A stretch of DNA of 64,000 bases, from positions 3,410,001-3,474,000 of the forward strand of contig CADCSX010000002.1 of assembly GCA_902805475.1 (NCBI GenBank). Direction: 5' to 3'. Below, in pieces: positions 58,775-64,000 of the stretch. The stretch comes from Entonaema liquescens (taxonomy: Eukaryota; Ascomycota; Sordariomycetes; Xylariales; Xylariaceae). Position numbers and translations under genes: made by a program. The number at the start of each line of letters is the position of its first letter. Within the stretch, counting starts at the first letter, position 1. The notes beneath the pieces were generated by a model, which worked only from the letters and a program-made list of their open reading frames with translations, made no database searches and was not told where the DNA came from.

Positions 58775-59395
58775 CTAGTTAAGCTCCTCTTCATGGATTC
58801 CTGTCGTCAATCGTTCCATCACGTCAACGATGGAATTCAATTGCAGTTGGTAGCATTGAGGCTCAAAAACTTGCTCAGGGTACATATCCGGATCTAGTAG
58901 ACGGTGCCCGTAAACTCGTAGACAGTGAGGAGTGTCCCCACTCCTGTAGCTTCGATAGACTCAGATGGTGTTGGGACGGGCCGATCGAACCTGTAATATG
59001 GAATACGCTGCGATCGTTTACATGGCCAAAGTCTCCCACTGAAAAAGCAGTTCTTGGCCTAATATGAATAAGGCTTGCAGCCACGTTCGGCACGAACCGA
59101 GAGGGGCGCCATCATGTCCCAATGTCCGGCACGCTGATAGGCTGCCACTGGAATCATTGCATAATGCCGGCGTTCGTCGCGTAGAGCGCCGAGACGGGTT
59201 CATGCTGGATCGACTTAACTAGTTCGTAGATCTCCGGAACATGCACATGCAGAGAATAAGGCGCTTTCCGCTTCTGTCGAATCAGGACGGAAATAGCCGC
59301 TTGTAGATTATGAGTGGTTTTGGTCGAAAGAGTCAGAAGAGCCTACTATCATAACAAGTGAGGCGCCGAGAGTTGCATTGGACTACTAGGAAATG
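58775..59395 (-). pseudogene. Degraded coding relic, family not recognised
   Basis: One minus-strand frame reads protein-like sequence over about 550 bp: DSTEAESALFSACACSGDL, TRLGALRDERRHYAMIPVAA, YQRAGHWDMMAPLSVRAER, and RFDRPVPTPSESIEATG leading into LLTVYEFTGTVY. It is broken by several stops (TAA, TAA, TGA, TAG), and the TAG in PYSY-stop-AKN could derive from CAG. After GTVY, one missing base shifts to LDPDMYPEQVFEPQCYQLQL and then MERLTTGIHEEELN and a stop at 58775. The mixed stop pattern fits RIP-type C-to-T decay plus an indel. I do not recognise the family. Confidence 0.4.
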
Positions 59396-61164
59396 AAGTC
59401 TACCTTGGGTACATAGACTAGCGGATGACGTCTCCTTGTTATATAGCATACCTTGAGTGCATAATTACCTCGTAGCTAAGGTAAATACCCGTTTATATGT
59501 CTAAGAGCAAGAGATTTCGATTAGTGAGACAGTTGAACTTATTGGCGTTAGTGCACATCCCTTTTTGGAATCATCGGCAGCTTGCCACGTGCTCGGCAGC
59601 TTGCCATTTTCGTATAACATGAGTAATTTATTCATGAGATTCGATCAGGGTATTGTGGCTGCTTGATCGCCAAAGCGATGATGATTCATCATTCTTCTTC
59701 CAACCAATAGGGGTGCATGGAGATTCCTCTTGAACAGGTATCTGGGGTCTCTTGTATTACCTACCCCTGGGGACCTAAGGTTAGGTAGCAGAGTAGACAC
59801 GACGCAAAAGGCTTTTGGCTGACCCGTTGTTGATAATCCTTCCTAAAAGGGACAGACCCCTAGCACCAATGGACAGTCCTTGAAATTAAAACAATGCCAT
59901 TTGCTGATTCCTTAGTAGAAGTTGTGCAACATATGACCTAACCTGAGGTCTGATCAAGCATTACCAAGACGGATCGTTACCTCTTACAGACGGTATCTGG
60001 AATATTCAATGCTAGATTCATGTATAAGAGTCGAATACACGCGCTTCTAAGATGAAGAAAGCTTATGCTATTTTGTTTCATTCGTACGGCCGACTGCATC
60101 AAGCACCGGTCTTCATACTTGGTGGGGATGCTGATATATTGAATATCTGCTAGATGTCAGCGCTTACTTCACTTATCCGCATGGGATTTGCCGTTCACTG
60201 TCTCGTACCATCCACTTAGGTAAAATATTGTCTATTTTACATTTTCTCATTGGCCCCTAGACCATATCCGATGGTACTGGGCCCCAAACGCAGTATTCCA
60301 GTACCTTTGCTAGCCCACTAGACAGACTTCAGAAAATCTCTTGATTGGGAATAGCTTCCGCTAGATTCGGCTTGGTGGAAGGTAACGTAACGACTATTTT
60401 CAAAGACCCCTATTTGAGAATTCGTGGGGGCTCGTTAAATTTCCAGCAGTCTTAATCCGGCCATTGACTGTATCTGCCTACTTACCCGATTAGGTAGTTG
60501 TCATAATTTCGTACAATTGCTCTGTTGAGTACGAAAACAAATACGTATAGGGTATCTTAGGTTCGAGACCAGTTTTACACAAGCAGATGCCAGAATATTC
60601 GAGTCCAAGCATAGAAAGCACAACCGTTATTCTAGTTAAAGGGGACTCAGCAGGACCCTTGAATAGTGTGAAAGCAATCAATAAGACTTTATTATCGGGT
60701 GATACTGACATGCTATAGTGTACTGAGGGGAAGTTACCGAATACCCAACTTGACTCTATATGATGTATTGGGATTTGTCAGTCTTTGTTGAGGCTGCTTT
60801 AGCTATTTGCCGAGCTCTAGAAACAATATCTTTGCTAGGCTCGTCTCAATTCTACCTAACGTGCCATCTATCTATCGTATGAAACATTTCACTGTAAGCG
60901 TTGTGAGGCATCTAATGCCTATATTTTCTTGAGAATGAAGTCTAGGGCCCAGTGTCCCAATATCATTTGTATAGTTCTAACGTAAACATTGCAGACTGTG
61001 CTACGCCTAATGGCTTGGATGACATTGTTGAATGCATCCTAACGTATTCATGCCGGAATAATGGTGACCATTATTCCAGATGTGAGGAGGAAGAGGGATA
61101 TGACCCTCGCTCCGATCGGTGCCCTATCCATTGTTCTAGCCCAGCTAGGAGTTACCGGAGAGCA

Positions 61165-63372
61165 TCACAGAAGCTGCAAGTAATAACTTGACAGGTTATT
61201 CACTGATTGCAGCTTCTGTAGCGCCTCGATGGAGCCGTGAAGCGATTTCTCTACATCCTCGATCTCGTTCTTTTCCAAATCACCTTTTCGGACTTCGAGG
61301 TGCGTCCGAAGCCTCATCACACTGAGATAGATGGTTAGAGGCATAAACGTATGTGCCCTGAAATAGCCAAGATATTCATGTTCCCTCGCCATTCGAGAGA
61401 TTTCCTGGGCTGCCCAGAGCCCCCGTTCTTGATATTCCCACACGAAAGATTGACTTTGGTCGCCTATGGATAAGGTCTCCATAATACGGCACAGGTAAAT
61501 GATAGCAGAGCACGCAACCATATAGGAGTAAATGATCATGGGATTTTCAGCCACCGTTAACATAGGATAGTTAACTTGGAGATTATTGAGCCGACGTGTG
61601 AGGATCCCGTCGAGCCAATCGTGCCGAGAAGAAAAATCAAGCGGAATATTGCTATACAACGTTTCTATTGTATAAATTTGCTTCTGGGAGAGGGCTCGAC
61701 TGCAGATAGTGACAAGAATTACACATTCTGCTAGTGGTGCGTATGGTCTCATGTCGGCAGATGTCATAACCTCTGATAAGAAAGGCTCTTGAGACACAAG
61801 CCCTCTCTGAAAATCATCATCTGGGCATGGGAGTCGTGTGAATACCTATAAATATTAAGAATAAGCTTGCTTCCTCCAAGTACCTCTTACATTCTGTCAG
61901 GGTTCGTCTTGAAATGAGAAAACTAACCACTTCTTCGTTTAACGTCATAGGCGTGCCTTCGCTGACACTAATAAAACGGTCGAGGCAATATGCTACCCAA
62001 AATGTTCGCCTCTTCTCCTCTAACGTAATCGCATTTTCATCGCTGTCTACCCCTAAACTTCTGGAACCATCTAGTTCGTAGAGTTTTAGGAATTGGACTA
62101 GGCGGAAGACTCGGCCCGCACTGAGCCATCCGCGGCGGTAATTGGTCTTTGCAAATTCATAGTATGTGATAAGAATCCATGCTTGTAAGTGCTCGACGTG
62201 ACACATCGGAGAGTCAGTGCTGTTGAGATCTAGCTGGTCGAGCATGAACCGAGTCTTGGCGTAAAAGGACTCCTGAAGACCGCAGAATTGGCTGGAGAAG
62301 GCTGTAGCCGACGTCAATATGGCATACTGCAGACATTGTTGAGGTTCACTGAGAGCATTTCCTTCGCTCATCCACCGAAAGGTTTTCGACTTATTAAGGA
62401 TAGGAGCAATTGGATGAACACGGTCAAAATAAACCTGTATTCTTTGAAATAGTGTAAGCCACCTGGAAATGACACTTGGGGGGTCTGGAAAACCCACAAG
62501 TCCGCTTTTGTAAGATCTGGTATGAAAACATCACTAACTGAGACTGGACTCTGTTTTGGTGATGGATACGACGCTGCTATGGTGGGTATGACTGGGAGCT
62601 CAGAGAATAGCAACGGCGAGTGAGGTGCAGTCGCCGGCGGCCCCCATGCCAAAGGGATCGAACTATTGGGAGTTTGTTCTTGTTGGGACACATCCCAATC
62701 AGGTACTACAACGAAAGCAGTTAAGTTACTACTTTCGCTCTAAAATCTTGACGTAGTTGTTGAAGATGTCTCGGATATGTCGGATATAAGATCGTACCAT
62801 CCAACAGGAAGAATAGAAAAAGCAACACGTAAGTTTAAGGGACAGAGGGACGTACGGGAAAACTGTGTCGAAATGCCTTCCTTCGTTGGGGATTCTGCTG
62901 CCAACACAAGCTCATGACCATTTGTCATTGGGCTATCTTCGGATTGCGATGTAGAGAGACGACGCTCTAATGCCACTACTTTGACGCTTAGCATTGATAC
63001 TTCAGTCAATCCTTGGTATGGCATACCGATGCGACTACGGAGTGCTCCTATGCTTCCTTTCTTTGGACCGCGAGGGACACGACGGTCGTTTACTTCGCAT
63101 GGGATTTGGGCATTGGCACATGCACCGCATTGTGGACGCTGCCTGTCACATCGAAGCTTTTTTTTACGGCACTCTTTTCCCGGTTCATCCAGTTAGTATT
63201 GGCTCCGAATAAAACTCTTTTGGTAGAAGTCCGATCGTCGACTTTGAATCATCATCTTTTCTAATCAACGGCCAATGCCGAATTCCCACTTGTGCTTCCG
63301 GGGGCTGAGACGTTAAAACATACCTTCACAGGCGTAGCCGGGCTGTTGACGTGGCTCGGCCCGTCCATACAT
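61165..63372 (-). CDS. Zn2Cys6 transcription factor with Fungal_trans domain
   Basis: Four exons on the minus strand: 63324-63372, 62856-63173, 61928-62705 and 61165-61845, introns of 150, 150 and 82 bp, about 608 residues. The binuclear cluster has its six cysteines at residues 15, 18, 25, 32, 35 and 42 (CEECRKKKLRCDRQ, then CGACANAQIPC). The first intron falls inside it, splitting a Glu codon between Cys15 and Cys18; an ACTAAC branch-like site lies about 20 nt before the acceptor. A heptad-like stretch (VSMLSVKVVALERRLS) may dimerise. The Fungal_trans domain contains VYFDRVHPIAPIL and EEKRRTFWVAYCLDRF. One base is missing near 62495-62505, between FIPDLTKADL and GFPDPPSVISRW. The regulated pathway is unknown; no enzyme cluster adjoins it. 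Confidence 0.82.
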
Positions 63373-64000
63373 AGCGTTCTGATTGCTTCACACGACCTTA
63401 GTGTCTCGAACAAGCTCGAAGCGACCGTTGGGTATGGGAGTTGAGTAGGTAGTAAGCTTATTTCATAGCTCTATCCCATGAGTGACGATCGGATCTCCAT
63501 TTACAAGATTGACATAGAAAAAAAGGCGCTGATTGCAGATCGACAATGCTATATGGCAAGAGAAGGATCTGGAATTAAAGTAGGGATGTACTGCTCGCTA
63601 AGGTGGTGGACGATACACATTAACGCCACGCGGAGCATATACCGTGAGGCTTATGAGCATTACCGAGACTCATTGAAACTTCATGAAGTATCATAAACAT
63701 AATCTACGCGTCGGGAAACGCTCCATTTGCATTTCATTGTAGTCATCTCGCAGTTTCTTGCGCAATTACCCAAGTAGGGGCTTCAGCTTAGATCCCAATT
63801 GTGGTTTATGGCCGGTTCCATCTGTGCGAGGCAACGGTAAACGGCATACACTGCGTGGCGCCCCGTGTCACGACAGTCCCATTACTTGCGTTGCTGTAGA
63901 ATCGCGCGTCTCTGACTTGCCATTCGGCATATGCCCCCACATCTCTTTAGCATGGATCTAAGATTCTATGTCATCGATGTGTCTCCATCGATCCGAGATC
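63373..64000. other. Window end, no gene supported
   Basis: Upstream flank of the Zn2Cys6 gene. The plus-strand frames at 63478-63696 and 63758-63961 lack recognisable features; the first could be the start of something incomplete but nothing supports it. Confidence 0.4.

Larger units (their letters stand above)
56815..61164. other. Long gene-poor region with palindromes and a gene relic
   Basis: More than 4 kb without an intact gene. It holds short perfect palindromes (57762-57782, 58033-58054, 58087-58106), an inverted repeat of GGTA-type units (58207-58282), and a degraded coding relic (58775-59395), each listed separately. Frames at 60490-60711 and 60952-61191 have no recognisable features. 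Confidence 0.5.

Noticed and set aside
33943..63372. Biosynthetic gene cluster (oxidase, permease, Zn2Cys6 factor)
   Set aside because: The three genes are far apart, interleaved with housekeeping and STAND genes, and no backbone enzyme is present.
63478..63696. 72-codon plus-strand frame near the window end
   Set aside because: No recognised family and no supporting context.

Overview
The window is nuclear DNA of a filamentous ascomycete (Pezizomycotina, probably Sordariomycetes; species not determinable). Genes are split by short introns of about 50-150 bp with GT..AG ends. The families are typically fungal: a WSC sensor, a CFEM protein, a Bys1-type protein, a Swi5/Ace2-type C2H2 factor, a Zn2Cys6 factor, and NACHT/NB-ARC STAND proteins. 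A sharply bounded AT-rich block at the left end has the look of repeat-induced point mutation (RIP).

Layout. 1-5165 is an extremely AT-rich, gene-free block. 5.4-6.4 kb holds an FHA/RS-rich splicing-type protein. 9.4-14.5 kb holds an alpha/beta-hydrolase plus NB-ARC STAND gene. 15.6-16.3 kb holds a small secreted Cys-containing protein, and 17.4-19.6 kb (-) a WD-repeat nucleoporin, probably Nup37. A 422-bp hAT-type MITE lies at 19930-20351. 21.7-22.7 kb (-) is a four-exon WSC membrane protein. A 776-bp element with long terminal inverted repeats and a tRNA-like core lies at 24702-25477. Then come a Bys1-type secreted protein (28.4-28.8 kb), a NACHT-ankyrin NLR-like gene with two in-frame TAG codons (29.7-33.0 kb), an FAD-linked BBE oxidase (33.9-36.0 kb), a DUF4470/MYND protein (37.2-41.0 kb), a Swi5/Ace2-like factor (42.2-44.7 kb), an F-box protein (46.7-48.0 kb), an eight-exon MFS permease (48.6-51.0 kb), a CFEM protein (52.2-52.7 kb), a second NACHT protein (53.4-56.8 kb), a degraded gene relic (58.8-59.4 kb), and a Zn2Cys6 regulator (61.2-63.4 kb).

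How it fits together. There is no biosynthetic cluster. The themes are three NLR-type STAND genes within 50 kb (self/non-self or immunity-type genes), four extracytoplasmic proteins (WSC, CFEM, Bys1, secreted Cys protein), and housekeeping genes (Nup37, the FHA protein, Swi5-like).

A cross-cutting observation matters for anyone using this sequence. Seven otherwise well-conserved genes contain one-base frame discontinuities, mostly consistent with a missing base and often at short homopolymers. Five other genes read through cleanly over up to eight exons. Consensus (indel) error is the simplest explanation for many of them. The two TAG codons in the NACHT-ankyrin gene are different: they look like G:C-to-A:T changes at conserved positions and suggest real inactivation.
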